A stretch of 64,000 nucleotides of DNA from Burkholderia oklahomensis C6786 (GTDB taxonomy: Bacteria; Pseudomonadota; Gammaproteobacteria; Burkholderiales; Burkholderiaceae): NCBI RefSeq assembly GCF_000959365.1, contig NZ_CP009555.1:1426001-1490000 (forward strand). Reading direction: 5' to 3'. Shown piece after piece: positions 9,102 through 18,678 of this stretch. The notes below the pieces were generated by a model that saw only the letters and a program-made list of their open reading frames with translations, did not search any database and was not told where the DNA came from. How positions within the stretch are numbered: the first letter of the stretch is position 1; every line of letters begins with the position of its first letter. Both the position numbers and the translations under genes were made by a program.

Positions 9102-9107
9102 ATTGTA
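9102..9107 (-). promoter_or_regulatory. Candidate -10 hexamer for the MidA-type gene
   Basis: TACAAT on the minus strand leaves only 6 nt to the ATG at 9095, where a transcript would start at or next to the start codon. The -35 region would lie inside the divergent SDR coding sequence and is poor. Confidence 0.4.
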
Positions 9108-9108
9108 A

Positions 9109-10155
9109 ATGACCGTCTTAGCCGACACCTGCGACACATCCTCGGCAAGCGCCGCACGGGTCGTGCTGATCACGGGCGCCGTGCAAACCGACGCCTTGTC
9201 GACGGACACCTTGCGAGCGGCGGATGCCGCCGCCCGGGCAGGCGACGCTCAGGCAGGCGACGCACGATCCGGCGCCGCGCGAACGGACTCGGCGCCGGCA
9301 AACGCCCCGCGAGCGGGCGCCGAGCGAACGAACATCGCTTCGGACACCGCACGTTCCGGCGGCATGCCCGTGGCGCCCGCCGCCGCGTCCGGCCCGAACG
9401 GCCCGAGCAGCCCGAGCAGCGCAAGCGGCGCGGCGGGCGGCACGACCGGCGCGGGCCGCCCGCCCGCCGCCACGCCGCCCGCGCTCGACACCGCGGCCGT
9501 CGGCCGCGCGCTCGCGCTCGGCTTCGCGCGGCGCGGCTGGGACGTCGCGCTCGCCGCCGCCGCGGGCGACGAAGCCCGCGCGGCCGCCGCGCTCGCCGCC
9601 GAAGTCGGGGCGCTCGGCCGCCGCGCGGCGGTGCTCGTCGCCGACCTGTCGGTCGAGGACGACGTCGCGCGGCTCGTCGCCGCCTGCGGCGCGGCGCTCG
9701 GCCGGCCGACGTGCGTCGTCGCGCAAGCCGCGCCCGTCGCGGACAGCGCGCACGACATCGGCTACGCGTCGCTCGCGGGCGCGATGGCGCGCAGCGTCGC
9801 CGCGCCGCTCGTGCTCGCGCGCACGCTCGCCGACGCGACGCCCGACGCCGCGCGCGACGACGAGCGCGCGCGCGCGGTCGTGATTCACCTGCTGGACGAG
9901 ACGCTGTTTCATCCGGCGCCCGAGCGCTTGTCGCACTCGCTCGCGCAAGCCGCGCTGCACCGCGCGACGACCGCGCAGGCGCTCGCGCTCGCGCCGAAGG
10001 TGCGGGTCGTCGGCCTCGTGCGAGGACGCGCGCCGCGCGCGGACGACATCGCCGACGCCGCCTGCTATCTCGCGGACGCGCCGGGCGTCACCGGCGCGAC
10101 GCTGACCGTCGACGGCGGCGAGCATCTCGCGCCGCCCGCGGACGAGAAGAATTGA
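9109..10155 (+). CDS. SDR-family protein, probably catalytically degenerate, with internal insertion
   Basis: A 348-residue short-chain dehydrogenase/reductase-like protein. The first strand VVLITGA (residues 18-24) should run straight into the glycine loop, but about 105 low-complexity Ala/Gly/Pro/Ser/Thr residues intervene before AVGRALALGFARRGWDVALA (from 130). The region equivalent to the YxxxK active site reads SHSLAQAALH (275-284), so Tyr is His276 and Lys is Gln280. The NNAG motif is also lost (VAQAAP). The C-terminal VTGATLTVDGGEHL is typical. It is followed by folB, recalling FolM-like pteridine reductases, but activity is doubtful. Confidence 0.75.
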   Translation: MTVLADTCDTSSASAARVVLITGAVQTDALSTDTLRAADAAARAGDAQAGDARSGAARTDSAPANAPRAGAERTNIASDTARSGGMPVAPAAASGPNGPSSPSSASGAAGGTTGAGRPPAATPPALDTAAVGRALALGFARRGWDVALAAAAGDEARAAAALAAEVGALGRRAAVLVADLSVEDDVARLVAACGAALGRPTCVVAQAAPVADSAHDIGYASLAGAMARSVAAPLVLARTLADATPDAARDDERARAVVIHLLDETLFHPAPERLSHSLAQAALHRATTAQALALAPKVRVVGLVRGRAPRADDIADAACYLADAPGVTGATLTVDGGEHLAPPADEKN

Positions 10156-10243
10156 CGGGCGCGGCCGCGCGCGGACGTACGGACGTATCGACGCCGCGCC
10201 GGCCGCGCCCCTTTGCATGCATTACCCTTTGACTGGAACGACC

Positions 10244-10648
10244 ATGTTTGCCGCCCTCCTGCACCCCAGGCTCGCCGATTGCCGCAGGCTCTACCTGCGC
10301 GACTACGAGGTGTACATGAACATCGGCGCCTTCGAGCATGAGAAGCGCGGCGAACAGCGCGTCGTCATCAACGTCGACCTGTTCGTGCCGCTCGCGCTGA
10401 CGACGCCCGTCGAGGACAAGCTGCGCGAAGTCGTCGACTATGATCTGATGAAGCAAAGCGTCGCGCAGTGCGTCGCGCGCGGCCACATCCATCTGCAGGA
10501 AACGCTCTGCGACGCGATCGCGGCGAACCTGCTCGCGCACGACGCGGTGCGCGCGGTGCGCGTCTCCACCGAAAAGCCGGACGCCTATTCCGATTGCGAC
10601 GCCGTCGGCGTCGAAGTATTTCGCATCAAGGACGAGGAGCGAGCATGA
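10244..10648 (+). CDS. folB: Dihydroneopterin aldolase
   Basis: A 134-residue T-fold enzyme of tetrahydrofolate synthesis that cleaves 7,8-dihydroneopterin to 6-hydroxymethyl-dihydropterin and glycolaldehyde. Recognisable elements are [20 protein letters not shown] near the N-terminus, VDYDLM, and the C-terminal [20 protein letters not shown]. The length is right for the family. ATG 10244 matches the usual start; an in-frame ATG at 10217 would add nine residues. Its stop overlaps the ttcA start (ATGA), so the pair is coupled. It lies 88 bp after the SDR gene on the same strand. Confidence 0.93.
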   Translation: MFAALLHPRLADCRRLYLRDYEVYMNIGAFEHEKRGEQRVVINVDLFVPLALTTPVEDKLREVVDYDLMKQSVAQCVARGHIHLQETLCDAIAANLLAHDAVRAVRVSTEKPDAYSDCDAVGVEVFRIKDEERA

Positions 10649-11640
10649 ATGCGCCCCATACCCCGCATCTGAACGAAGCCGACGCGGCCGCCGCCGTCGA
10701 GGCGAACGCCGCCGAGATCGGCCGCCGCGCGCTCACGCGCCGCGAGCAGAAGGAAGCGTACGAAAACAACAAGCTGTTCAAGCGGCTCGCGCGTCAGGTC
10801 GGCCAGGCGATCGGCGACTACAACATGATCGAGCACGGCGACAAGGTGATGGTCTGCCTGTCGGGCGGCAAGGACAGCTACGCGCTGCTCGACGTCCTGC
10901 TGCGGCTGCGCGAGCGCGCGCCGATCGATTTCGACATCGTCGCCGTGAACCTCGACCAGAAGCAGCCGGGCTTTCCGGAGCACGTGCTGCCCGAGTACCT
11001 GGCGACGATCGGCGTGCCGTTCCACATCGAGAACCAGGACACGTACAGCATCGTCAAGCGCCTCGTGCCGGAAGGCAAGACCACCTGCTCGCTGTGCTCG
11101 CGGCTGCGCCGCGGCATTCTGTACCGCGTCGCGGGCGAGCTCGGCGCGACGAAGATCGCGCTCGGCCACCATCGCGACGACATCCTGCAGACGCTGCTTC
11201 TCAATCTCTTCTACGGCGGCAAGCTGAAGGGAATGCCGCCGAAGCTGCAGTCGGACGACGGCAGGAACGTCGTGATCCGCCCGCTCGCGTACGTGAAGGA
11301 AACCGATCTCGAGAAGTACGCGGAGCTGCGCGAGTTCCCGATCATCCCGTGCAACCTGTGCGGCAGCCAGCCGAACCTGAAGCGCGCGGAGATGAAGGCG
11401 CTGATTCGCGAATGGGACAAGCGCTTCCCGGGCCGCGTCGAGAACATGTTCAACGCGCTCGCGAACGTCGTGCCGTCGCACCTGATGGACGCGAAGCTGT
11501 TCCCGTTCGCGGACTTGCGCGCAACGGGCCGCGCCGATCCTGACGGCGACATCGCGTTCGACGAGGAGCCGTGCGGCACCGACGCGGGCGCGCCGGGCGG
11601 GGCGAAGTCCGTGTCGATCGTGCAGTTCGACGATCTGTAA
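10645..11640 (+). CDS. ttcA: tRNA 2-thiocytidine(32) synthetase TtcA
   Basis: A 331-residue cytosolic tRNA-modifying enzyme that thiolates C32. The PP-loop SGGKDS is at residues 73-78. Paired cysteines CSLC (148-151) and CNLC (236-239) supply ligands for the [4Fe-4S] cluster. [19 protein letters not shown] is a family hallmark. Length and domain order agree with the E. coli enzyme plus a 20-residue acidic C-terminal extension. Coupled to folB by a 4-nt overlap; a long perfect hairpin lies between it and the convergent phosphoesterase gene. Confidence 0.95.
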   Translation: MNAPHTPHLNEADAAAAVEANAAEIGRRALTRREQKEAYENNKLFKRLARQVGQAIGDYNMIEHGDKVMVCLSGGKDSYALLDVLLRLRERAPIDFDIVAVNLDQKQPGFPEHVLPEYLATIGVPFHIENQDTYSIVKRLVPEGKTTCSLCSRLRRGILYRVAGELGATKIALGHHRDDILQTLLLNLFYGGKLKGMPPKLQSDDGRNVVIRPLAYVKETDLEKYAELREFPIIPCNLCGSQPNLKRAEMKALIREWDKRFPGRVENMFNALANVVPSHLMDAKLFPFADLRATGRADPDGDIAFDEEPCGTDAGAPGGAKSVSIVQFDDL

Positions 11641-11823
11641 AGCGCGGCGCCCGCGGCGGCCGACCTACGGCGAACGGCTTTCCGCGCACGCGGCGCGGCC
11701 GTTCGCCGGGCGCCGCGCATGATGACGACGCACCGTCGTTCGTGCGCACGTGCGACGCCGGGCCGCCGATGACCCGCGGCATCCTCGCGCTTTCCCTGTG
11801 CGCTCGCTCGAGCGCGGAAACGA

Positions 11824-11853
11824 ACGGCGGCGCGCAAGCCTGCGCGCCGCCGT
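11824..11853. terminator. 13-bp perfect hairpin between convergent genes
   Basis: ACGGCGGCGCGCA and TGCGCGCCGCCGT pair perfectly around a 4-nt loop AGCC, midway between the ttcA and phosphoesterase stops. It is symmetric and could serve both strands. There is no U-tract on either side. Confidence 0.5.
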
Positions 11854-11911
11854 CCTCGTCGAATACGGCCCCGCCGCCGCCCGGCTTCATGCGGCCGGGC
11901 ATCTTCCCCGC

Positions 11912-13129
11912 TTACTGAAGCTTCTGCGCGGTATAGACGTCGCTGCCGAACGACTGCAGCCCGCTCATTCCCGCATAGCCGAGATACGGCAGCCCGAACA
12001 CGTCCTCGATGCTCTTCAGCAGCGCATAGTGGTTGTACGGCGTGTTGCTGACCGTGCCGCCCTTGATGAACGGCGACAGCAGCACCGCGCCCGTCAGCCC
12101 GCCGCCCGGCCCGGTGATGCCCGGCAGCGGCGTGTTCGGTCCGGCGGGCTCGCCGCAGCATGCGGACGCGTCGCTCGTGTCAGCCTCGTCGAACGTGATG
12201 ATCAGGAGTCCGTCCTGCTTGAACGCCGCCGACGACGTGATCTTCGGCACCCAGTTCTGCAGGAAATCGTTGATCGCGGGCAGGCCGCCCGCCGTCGTGC
12301 CGTCCGCGCACGTCGGATCGTCGTGGCCGTCGTTGCAGAGATTCGGCACGATGAACGACAGCGCAGGCGTCGTGTTCGGATTCGCGAGATCGTTCGCGAG
12401 GTTGTCGAGCCGCACGACGTGCGCGTTGCAATCGGTCGGGTTGTCGACGATCGAATGGAAGTACACGAACGGATCGTGCCGCGTCGCGTAGCCGTCGGTC
12501 GCGGTCGCTTTCTGCGTGCCGTCCTGGCCGTTGAGCGGCGGATGCGAGCACGTCGTGCTGCCGTCGCGCGCGAGATCGTTGCCCATGTCTTCCATGTAGC
12601 CGCGCCAGTTCAGGCCCGCGGTCTCGAGCTGGTTCGCGATCGTCTGGACGGCGGGCGGATATACGCAGCCCGAGCCGACCACCTGGCCGTTCACGTCGGG
12701 AATCGTCGTGCCGATCCAGTCGCTGTAGTACTGGCAATCCGCCTGCGTCTGCGGATTCGGCGATTGGCCGCTCACCATCGCCAGATAGTTGTCGTTGCTG
12801 TTGTGGCCGATCCCGTAGTACTGCGTGAGAAGCGCGCCCTGGCTCGTCAGCGTCGTCGCGAGATACGGCGCCTGGCTGCCGGTGCCGAATGTCGCCGCAT
12901 AGCCCTTGTTTTCCAGCACGATCACGAACACGTGGCCGATCTTCGGGATCGAGCCGAGCGTCTGCGACATCGCCGACGCCTTCGCGACGGCCGACGTGTT
13001 TTGCGCGGCGGCCGCCTTGCCGGCCACGCCCGGCGAATCGGCGCCGCCGCAGCTCGCGAGCGCGACCACCGTCATCACGGCGAAGAGCCCGCGCAGCGCG
13101 CGCCACAGCGAATCGAACGAAACTTGCAT
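11912..13129 (-). CDS. Exported phosphoesterase (acid phosphatase-like, pfam04185), lipoprotein
   Basis: A 405-residue exported protein. The N-terminal signal ends in VVALASCGG, a lipobox with Cys near residue 27, predicting an outer- or inner-membrane lipoprotein. GHVFVIVLENKGYAATFG is the metal-binding start of the phosphoesterase/AcpA-like domain, and LLIITFDEAD plus the final LLKSIEDVFGLPYLG are conserved in the same family. It has paired Cys residues consistent with periplasmic disulfides. It sits 18 bp downstream of a second phosphoesterase on the same strand, suggesting one transcript. Substrate (phosphomonoester or phospholipid head group) is inferred only. Confidence 0.85.
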   Translation of the reverse strand: MQVSFDSLWRALRGLFAVMTVVALASCGGADSPGVAGKAAAAQNTSAVAKASAMSQTLGSIPKIGHVFVIVLENKGYAATFGTGSQAPYLATTLTSQGALLTQYYGIGHNSNDNYLAMVSGQSPNPQTQADCQYYSDWIGTTIPDVNGQVVGSGCVYPPAVQTIANQLETAGLNWRGYMEDMGNDLARDGSTTCSHPPLNGQDGTQKATATDGYATRHDPFVYFHSIVDNPTDCNAHVVRLDNLANDLANPNTTPALSFIVPNLCNDGHDDPTCADGTTAGGLPAINDFLQNWVPKITSSAAFKQDGLLIITFDEADTSDASACCGEPAGPNTPLPGITGPGGGLTGAVLLSPFIKGGTVSNTPYNHYALLKSIEDVFGLPYLGYAGMSGLQSFGSDVYTAQKLQ

Positions 13130-13147
13130 GATGACGAACCTGTGAAT

Positions 13148-14593
13148 TCAGGGTGAAGGAAAGCCGAGCGTCGTCGCGGCCGCGCGCAGATCGCTGATGC
13201 CCGGAATGCCGGCCGCGCTCGTCAGCGCGCCCGTGACCGTGTTCGAGCACACGTTGCCGAACGGGCCGGTCGGCACGCTGAATGCCGGCGCCGAATCATT
13301 CGGCGACGAGAAATTCAGCGCGTACGCGATCGAGTTCGTGTCCGACAGCGTGCTGCGCACGCCGAGCGGATCGAGGCCGAAGCGCCACATCAGGAATTGA
13401 TGGATCGAGCTCGGATCGAACTGCCAGTGGCTCACGTAGCCGCGCTGCGCGGTCGGCCCGATCAGCACGAGCGGCACGCGAAAGCCGAGATAGCCGTCGT
13501 TGCCGAGCAGCGCTTCGGCGGTCGACACCGGGCGCTGGAACGGCGCGACGTGATCGAAGAAGCCGCCCCATTCGTCGTACGTGACGACGAGCAGCGTGCG
13601 CTGCCAGCCGGGGCCGTTGCGCACCGCGTCGTAGATCTGGTTCAGGAAGGCCTGGCCGTTGCGGATGTCCGAGTTCGGATGATCGTCGCCCGACACGCCT
13701 TCCGGGTTCTCGCCGAGAAAGCGCGGATCGACGTACGAGAACGCGGGCAGCGCGCCCGCCGCCGCGTCGACGAGGAATTCGGAGAACAGCTTCGAGATGC
13801 CGAGATATTTCGTGCCGAACAGCGCGGTGAACGGCACGTCGCTGTAGTAGTACGTCGACGACACGCCCTTCGCGGCGAAGCGATCGAAGATCGTCGGCAA
13901 CTGCGACACCGTCGACGTGTTGACGATCCGGTCCGTCTCGCCGCACATCAGATAGAAGCGGTTCGGATAGGTCTCCGCGAGAATCCCGCAATGGTACTGG
14001 TCGCAGACCGTCCAGTTCTGCGCGCACGGGCCGAAGAACGCGAGATCCTCGCCGAGGTAGTAGCCGATCGGGAACAGGTCGCCCGCCGTCTGGTTCGTGT
14101 CGGGCGTCTTCAGCCAGCCGTCCATCTTGCCGCCGTTCATCTGAATGCGGCCGCCCGTGTAGCTGTGATCCGGATCCGCAAAATTACAGCCTTGAAAGCC
14201 GTACAGCGGACTGATCGCGAGCCGGAACGTGTTCTGCATGTCGCCGAACGCATCCTGGAACTGCAGGCCCGCCTGCTTGCCGTTCGCGCCGGGCAGCCAG
14301 CCGAAGTAATGGTCGAACGAGCGGTTCTCCATCACGACGAGCACGACGTGATCGATGCCCGACTGCCCGGGCGGCGGCAATTGCGGCGGCTGCGGCGACG
14401 ATGCGTCGCGTCGCGCCGTGTCGGCTCCCGACGATGCGGCGGCCAATGCCTGCGCGCCGCCCGAACCGTCGCCGACGCTGTCGCCGCCGCAACTCGCGAG
14501 GCCGACCGAGCTCGCGAGCGCCGCGGCGGCCGCGCTGATGAGACGCCGGCGCGTGTGGAAATGCGCCGACGAATTGTTCTGATCCTGACTCAC
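13148..14593 (-). CDS. Exported phosphoesterase (phospholipase C/acid phosphatase-like, pfam04185)
   Basis: A 481-residue exported enzyme. I place the start at GTG 14593 because AGGGGAGGG lies just upstream; the longer frame from 14635 lacks a ribosome site. The N-terminus has TRRRLISAAAAALASS and ends in GLASCGG, so it looks like a twin-arginine signal with a lipobox. VVLVVMENRSFDHYFGWLPG is the phospholipase C/acid phosphatase family metal site, and VVTYDEWGGFFDHV near residues 340-353 is the second. A Pro-rich linker follows the signal. It is the upstream gene of a two-gene phosphoesterase unit. Confidence 0.87.
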   Translation of the reverse strand: MSQDQNNSSAHFHTRRRLISAAAAALASSVGLASCGGDSVGDGSGGAQALAAASSGADTARRDASSPQPPQLPPPGQSGIDHVVLVVMENRSFDHYFGWLPGANGKQAGLQFQDAFGDMQNTFRLAISPLYGFQGCNFADPDHSYTGGRIQMNGGKMDGWLKTPDTNQTAGDLFPIGYYLGEDLAFFGPCAQNWTVCDQYHCGILAETYPNRFYLMCGETDRIVNTSTVSQLPTIFDRFAAKGVSSTYYYSDVPFTALFGTKYLGISKLFSEFLVDAAAGALPAFSYVDPRFLGENPEGVSGDDHPNSDIRNGQAFLNQIYDAVRNGPGWQRTLLVVTYDEWGGFFDHVAPFQRPVSTAEALLGNDGYLGFRVPLVLIGPTAQRGYVSHWQFDPSSIHQFLMWRFGLDPLGVRSTLSDTNSIAYALNFSSPNDSAPAFSVPTGPFGNVCSNTVTGALTSAAGIPGISDLRAAATTLGFPSP

Positions 14594-15344
14594 TGTCCCT
14601 CCCCTGAAAAGCCGCGTGCGGCGCGATCGGTCCATGTCGCCGGGCTGCCGCCGCGTGATGCGAGCCGGAGTCTGCGTTTCGTCTGTGACACGCCGCTGAC
14701 GATGAAAACGATTCGAGGGGAGACTCTCGTTTATTCAGATGTCCGAACATCATTCCTTCAGGACTGTAAAACATTGGCCAGACGCTGCATGTGCAAAAGA
14801 AATCCGAACGCGATCCCGCTGCGCCGCGAATCGCGTACGGCGATGCGACGTGTGTGACGCGCGGCGCGCGCAATGAAATCGGACGCGTCACTTCGAAGGA
14901 GCGAACGGGATGAGCGATGGCGAACGTGCGATTCGCGAGCGAGTCGACACCTGGCTCGCCGCGAGCCGAGCCGGTCTCGCCGTGCGCGCGCAGCGCACGC
15001 GGCCAGCCCCGGGCCCGGCGCCGACCTGATCCGCGCGGCACGCGCTTGCGGCAAGCCGGCCGCCGCCCCGATCCGCGCGGCGTGCGAGACACCTGCCGCG
15101 CGTCGAAGCGCGTCGCTCGGCGCTCGTTGCCCGCCCTCGCCGGCAGCGCGGCGCCCCGATTTCCGGCGCGATCGCCTGCCCGCCGCCCCCGCTCCGCCCC
15201 GACATTCGCGCGAGCCGCACTGCCCGTCCGCCGCCCCGCCCGCCGGCGGCCGACGCGCCCCTCCCGGCCCGCCGCGCGCCCGCGCCGGCGGGGGCCTGCA
15301 TGCTAGAATGGCCAGCTTCGAACTCTCCCTACGAAACTGGCGCC
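14594..15344. other. Intergenic region between phosphoesterase and glmU
   Basis: The left third (about 14690-14820) is relatively AT-rich and must carry the minus-strand phosphoesterase promoter. The right part is very GC-rich with Arg/Pro-rich pseudo-frames in all phases. I see no credible gene, RNA or repeat. Confidence 0.5.
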
Positions 15345-16706
15345 ATGAATATCGTGATTTTGGCGGCAGGCACCGGCAAGCGCATGCGTTCGGCGCTGCC
15401 GAAAGTGCTTCATCCTCTGGCCGGCAGGCCCCTTCTCTCCCACGTGATCGATACCGCCCGCGCGCTCGCGCCGTCCCGGCTCGTCGTCGTGGTCGGCCAT
15501 GGCGCCGAGCAGGTGCAGGCGGCCGTCGCCGCGCCCGACGTGCAGTTCGCGGTGCAGGAGCAGCAGCTCGGCACCGGGCACGCGGTGCGCCAGGCGCTGC
15601 CGCTTCTCGATCCGTCGCAGCCGACGCTCGTGCTGTACGGCGACGTGCCGCTCACGCGCACGGCGACGCTCAAGCGCCTCGTCGACGCCGCGACCGACGC
15701 GCGCTACGGCGTGCTGACCGTCACGCTCGACGATCCGACCGGCTACGGGCGCATCGTGCGCGATCAGGCGGGCTGCGTGACGCGCATCGTCGAGCAGAAG
15801 GACGCGACGGCCGACGAACTGAAGATCGCCGAGATCAACACGGGCATCGTCGTCACGCCGACCGCGCAGCTGTCGATGTGGCTCGGTGCGCTCGGCAACG
15901 ACAACGCGCAGGGCGAGTATTACCTGACCGACGTCGTCGAGCAGGCGATCGAAGCGGGCTTCGAGATCGTCACGACGCAGCCGGACGACGAATGGGAGAC
16001 GCTCGGCGTCAACAGCAAGGCGCAGCTCGCCGAGCTCGAACGCATTCACCAGCGCAATCTCGCGGACGCGCTGCTCGCCGGTGGCGTGACGCTCGCCGAT
16101 CCGGCGCGCATCGACGTGCGCGGCACGCTCACGTGCGGCCGCGACGTATCGATCGACGTGAACTGCGTGTTCGAAGGCGACGTGACGCTCGCCGACCGCG
16201 TGACGATCGGCGCGAACTGCGTGATCCGCAACGCGACGGTCGCCGCGGGCGCGCGCATCGACGCGTTCTCGCATCTCGACGGCGCGGCGCTCGGCGCGCA
16301 CACCGTCGTCGGCCCGTACGCGCGGCTGCGGCCGGGCGCGGTGCTCGCCGACGAAGCGCACGTCGGCAACTTCGTCGAGGTGAAGAACGCGACGCTCGGC
16401 CACGGCTCGAAGGCGAACCATCTGACCTATCTCGGCGACGCCGACATCGGCGCGCGCGTCAACATCGGCGCGGGCACGATCACCTGCAACTACGACGGCG
16501 CGAACAAATTCCGCACGATCATCGAGGATGACGTGTTCGTCGGCTCGGACACGCAGCTCGTCGCGCCGGTGCGCGTCGGCCGCGGCGTGACGATCGCGGC
16601 GGGCACGACGGTCTGGAAAGACGTCGCCGAAGGCATGCTCGTGCTGAACGACAAGACGCAGACCGCGAAGAGCGGCTACGTGCGCCCCGTCAAGAAGAAG
16701 AGCTGA
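15345..16706 (+). CDS. glmU: Bifunctional GlcN-1-P acetyltransferase / GlcNAc-1-P uridylyltransferase
   Basis: A 453-residue cytosolic enzyme for the last two steps to UDP-GlcNAc, the precursor of peptidoglycan and LPS. The N-terminal pyrophosphorylase domain has [20 protein letters not shown] (residues 5-24) and YGDVPL. From about residue 230 there is a left-handed beta-helix of hexapeptide repeats with the acetyl-CoA/acceptor region [34 protein letters not shown] 15345 gives the standard MNIVILAAG start. glmS follows 61 bp downstream on the same strand, the usual arrangement for pathway supply. Confidence 0.98.
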   Translation: MNIVILAAGTGKRMRSALPKVLHPLAGRPLLSHVIDTARALAPSRLVVVVGHGAEQVQAAVAAPDVQFAVQEQQLGTGHAVRQALPLLDPSQPTLVLYGDVPLTRTATLKRLVDAATDARYGVLTVTLDDPTGYGRIVRDQAGCVTRIVEQKDATADELKIAEINTGIVVTPTAQLSMWLGALGNDNAQGEYYLTDVVEQAIEAGFEIVTTQPDDEWETLGVNSKAQLAELERIHQRNLADALLAGGVTLADPARIDVRGTLTCGRDVSIDVNCVFEGDVTLADRVTIGANCVIRNATVAAGARIDAFSHLDGAALGAHTVVGPYARLRPGAVLADEAHVGNFVEVKNATLGHGSKANHLTYLGDADIGARVNIGAGTITCNYDGANKFRTIIEDDVFVGSDTQLVAPVRVGRGVTIAAGTTVWKDVAEGMLVLNDKTQTAKSGYVRPVKKKS

Positions 16707-16715
16707 ACCGTTTTT

Positions 16716-16737
16716 CGGGCGCGCACGGACGCGCCCG
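16716..16737 (+). promoter_or_regulatory. Hairpin in the glmU-glmS spacer
   Basis: CGGGCGCG and CGCGCCCG pair perfectly around CACGGA, 9 bp after the glmU stop. No U-tract follows, so it is more likely a processing, stabilising or attenuating element between two genes whose expression must be balanced. In E. coli the glmUS transcript is processed in the same spacer. Confidence 0.35.
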
Positions 16738-16767
16738 CATCATTGTCGAGTTTCGAGGATAGATTTC

Positions 16768-18600
16768 ATGTGCGGGATTGTCGGCGCAGTTGCGCAACGT
16801 AACATCGTTCCGGTGCTGATCGAAGGACTGCGCCGTCTCGAGTATCGCGGCTACGACTCGTGCGGCGTCGCGGTGCTCGACACCGACGCCCCTACGCCGG
16901 GCGCGCCGAAGCGCGCGCGCAGCGTCGCGCGCGTCGCCGATCTCGATGCGCAGACGCGCGAGTCGCATCTCGGGGGCACGACGGGCATCGCGCACACGCG
17001 CTGGGCGACGCACGGCGCGCCCGTCACGCACAACGCGCACCCGATCTTCTCGTCGAACGCGCTCGCGCTCGTGCACAACGGCATCATCGAGAACTTCGAA
17101 ACGCTGCGCGAGACGCTGCGCGGCAAGGGCTACGAGTTCGTGTCGCAGACCGACACCGAAGTCGTCGCGCACCTGATCCACAGCCTCTATCGCGGCAACC
17201 TGTTCGCCGCCGTCCAGGAAGCCGTCAAGCAGCTCCACGGCGCGTACGCGATCGCGGTGATCCACAAGGACGAGCCGCACACAGTCGTCGGCGCGCGTCA
17301 GGGGTCGCCCCTCGTCGTCGGCTTCGGCCAGGGCGAGCACTTCCTCGCGTCCGACGCGCTCGCGCTCGCCGGCAGCACCGACCACTTCACGTTCCTCGAG
17401 GAAGGCGACGTCTGCGAGCTGACGCTCGACGGCGTGCAGCTCGTCGATCGCAGCGGCGCGCGCGCCGAGCGCGAAGTGCGCGTCGTCAACGCGTACGGCG
17501 GCGCGGTCGAGCTCGGCCCGTACCGGCATTTCATGCAGAAGGAGATCTTCGAGCAGCCGCGTGCGATCGCCGACACGATTCCGCAAGCCGACGCGTTCGA
17601 TCCGTCGCTGTTCGGCGACAAGGCGGCCGGCGTGTTCGCCGGCATCGACAGCCTGCTGATCCTCGCCTGCGGCACCAGCTACTACTCGGGCCTGACCGCG
17701 AAGTACTGGCTCGAATCGATCGCGAAGATCCCGACGCAGGTCGAGATCGCGAGCGAGTACCGCTATCGCGAATCGGTGCCGAACCCGCGCTCGCTCGTCG
17801 TCGTGATCTCGCAATCGGGCGAGACGGCCGATACGCTCGCCGCGCTCAAGCATGCGCAGGCGCTCGGCCACGCACACACGCTCGCGATCTGCAACGTCGC
17901 GACGAGCGCGATGGTGCGCCTCACCGAGCTGCAATTTCTCACGCACGCGGGCACCGAGATCGGCGTCGCGTCGACGAAGGCGTTCACGACGCAGCTCGTC
18001 GCGCTGTTCGTGCTCGCGGCGACGCTCGGCAAGCTGCGCGGCCACGTCGACGCGGCGCGCGAAGCCGACTACTTCAAGCAGCTGCGCCACCTGCCCGCCG
18101 CGCTGAACAGCGTGCTCGCGCTCGAGCCGCAGATCATTGCGTGGTCCGAAGAGTTCGCGCGCAAGGAGAATGCGCTGTTCCTCGGCCGCGGGCTGCACTA
18201 TCCGATCTCGCTCGAAGGCGCGCTGAAGCTGAAGGAAATCTCGTACATCCACGCGGAAGCGTATCCCGCGGGCGAGCTGAAGCACGGGCCGCTCGCGCTC
18301 GTGACGGAAGCGATGCCGGTCGTGACGGTCGCACCGAACGACACGCTGCTCGAGAAGCTGAAGTCGAACATGCAGGAAGTGCGCGCGCGCGGCGGCGAGC
18401 TGTACGTGTTCGCCGATGCCGACACGCACATCGTCAACGACGAAGGGCTGCACGTGATCCGGATGCCCGAGCATTACGGGCCGCTGTCGCCGATCCTGCA
18501 CGTCGTGCCGCTGCAATTGCTCGCATATCACACCGCTTGCGCGCGCGGCACCGACGTCGACAAGCCGCGCAATCTCGCGAAATCGGTGACGGTGGAGTAA
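16768..18600 (+). CDS. glmS: Glutamine-fructose-6-phosphate aminotransferase (isomerizing)
   Basis: A 610-residue enzyme that makes glucosamine-6-phosphate from fructose-6-phosphate and glutamine, the committed step of amino-sugar synthesis. The mature N-terminus is Cys2 of [10 protein letters not shown], the glutaminase nucleophile; [10 protein letters not shown] and THNAHPIFS belong to the same Ntn domain. Two SIS domains follow, with ACGTSYYSG and [14 protein letters not shown], and the C-terminal [13 protein letters not shown] is universal. Length is standard. No glmS ribozyme-like element is apparent, as expected outside Firmicutes. Confidence 0.98.
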   Translation: MCGIVGAVAQRNIVPVLIEGLRRLEYRGYDSCGVAVLDTDAPTPGAPKRARSVARVADLDAQTRESHLGGTTGIAHTRWATHGAPVTHNAHPIFSSNALALVHNGIIENFETLRETLRGKGYEFVSQTDTEVVAHLIHSLYRGNLFAAVQEAVKQLHGAYAIAVIHKDEPHTVVGARQGSPLVVGFGQGEHFLASDALALAGSTDHFTFLEEGDVCELTLDGVQLVDRSGARAEREVRVVNAYGGAVELGPYRHFMQKEIFEQPRAIADTIPQADAFDPSLFGDKAAGVFAGIDSLLILACGTSYYSGLTAKYWLESIAKIPTQVEIASEYRYRESVPNPRSLVVVISQSGETADTLAALKHAQALGHAHTLAICNVATSAMVRLTELQFLTHAGTEIGVASTKAFTTQLVALFVLAATLGKLRGHVDAAREADYFKQLRHLPAALNSVLALEPQIIAWSEEFARKENALFLGRGLHYPISLEGALKLKEISYIHAEAYPAGELKHGPLALVTEAMPVVTVAPNDTLLEKLKSNMQEVRARGGELYVFADADTHIVNDEGLHVIRMPEHYGPLSPILHVVPLQLLAYHTACARGTDVDKPRNLAKSVTVE

Positions 18601-18614
18601 TCGCGCACCGCCGG

Positions 18615-18651
18615 GCGAGCGATCCGCCGCGCAACGCCGCGGATCGCTCGC
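18615..18651. terminator. 13-bp perfect hairpin after glmS
   Basis: GCGAGCGATCCGC and GCGGATCGCTCGC pair perfectly with an 11-nt loop, 15 bp after the glmS stop and before the convergent avidin gene. No U-tract follows. It is the third such U-less hairpin at a gene end in this window. Confidence 0.5.
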
Positions 18652-18678
18652 ACCGAACCCTCGAGCGTCACGCCCTCA

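Noticed and set aside
11750..13156. Long plus-strand frame opposite the first phosphoesterase gene
   Set aside because: It has shadow composition (Arg/Val/His) while the minus strand encodes a protein with lipobox and conserved metal-site motifs.
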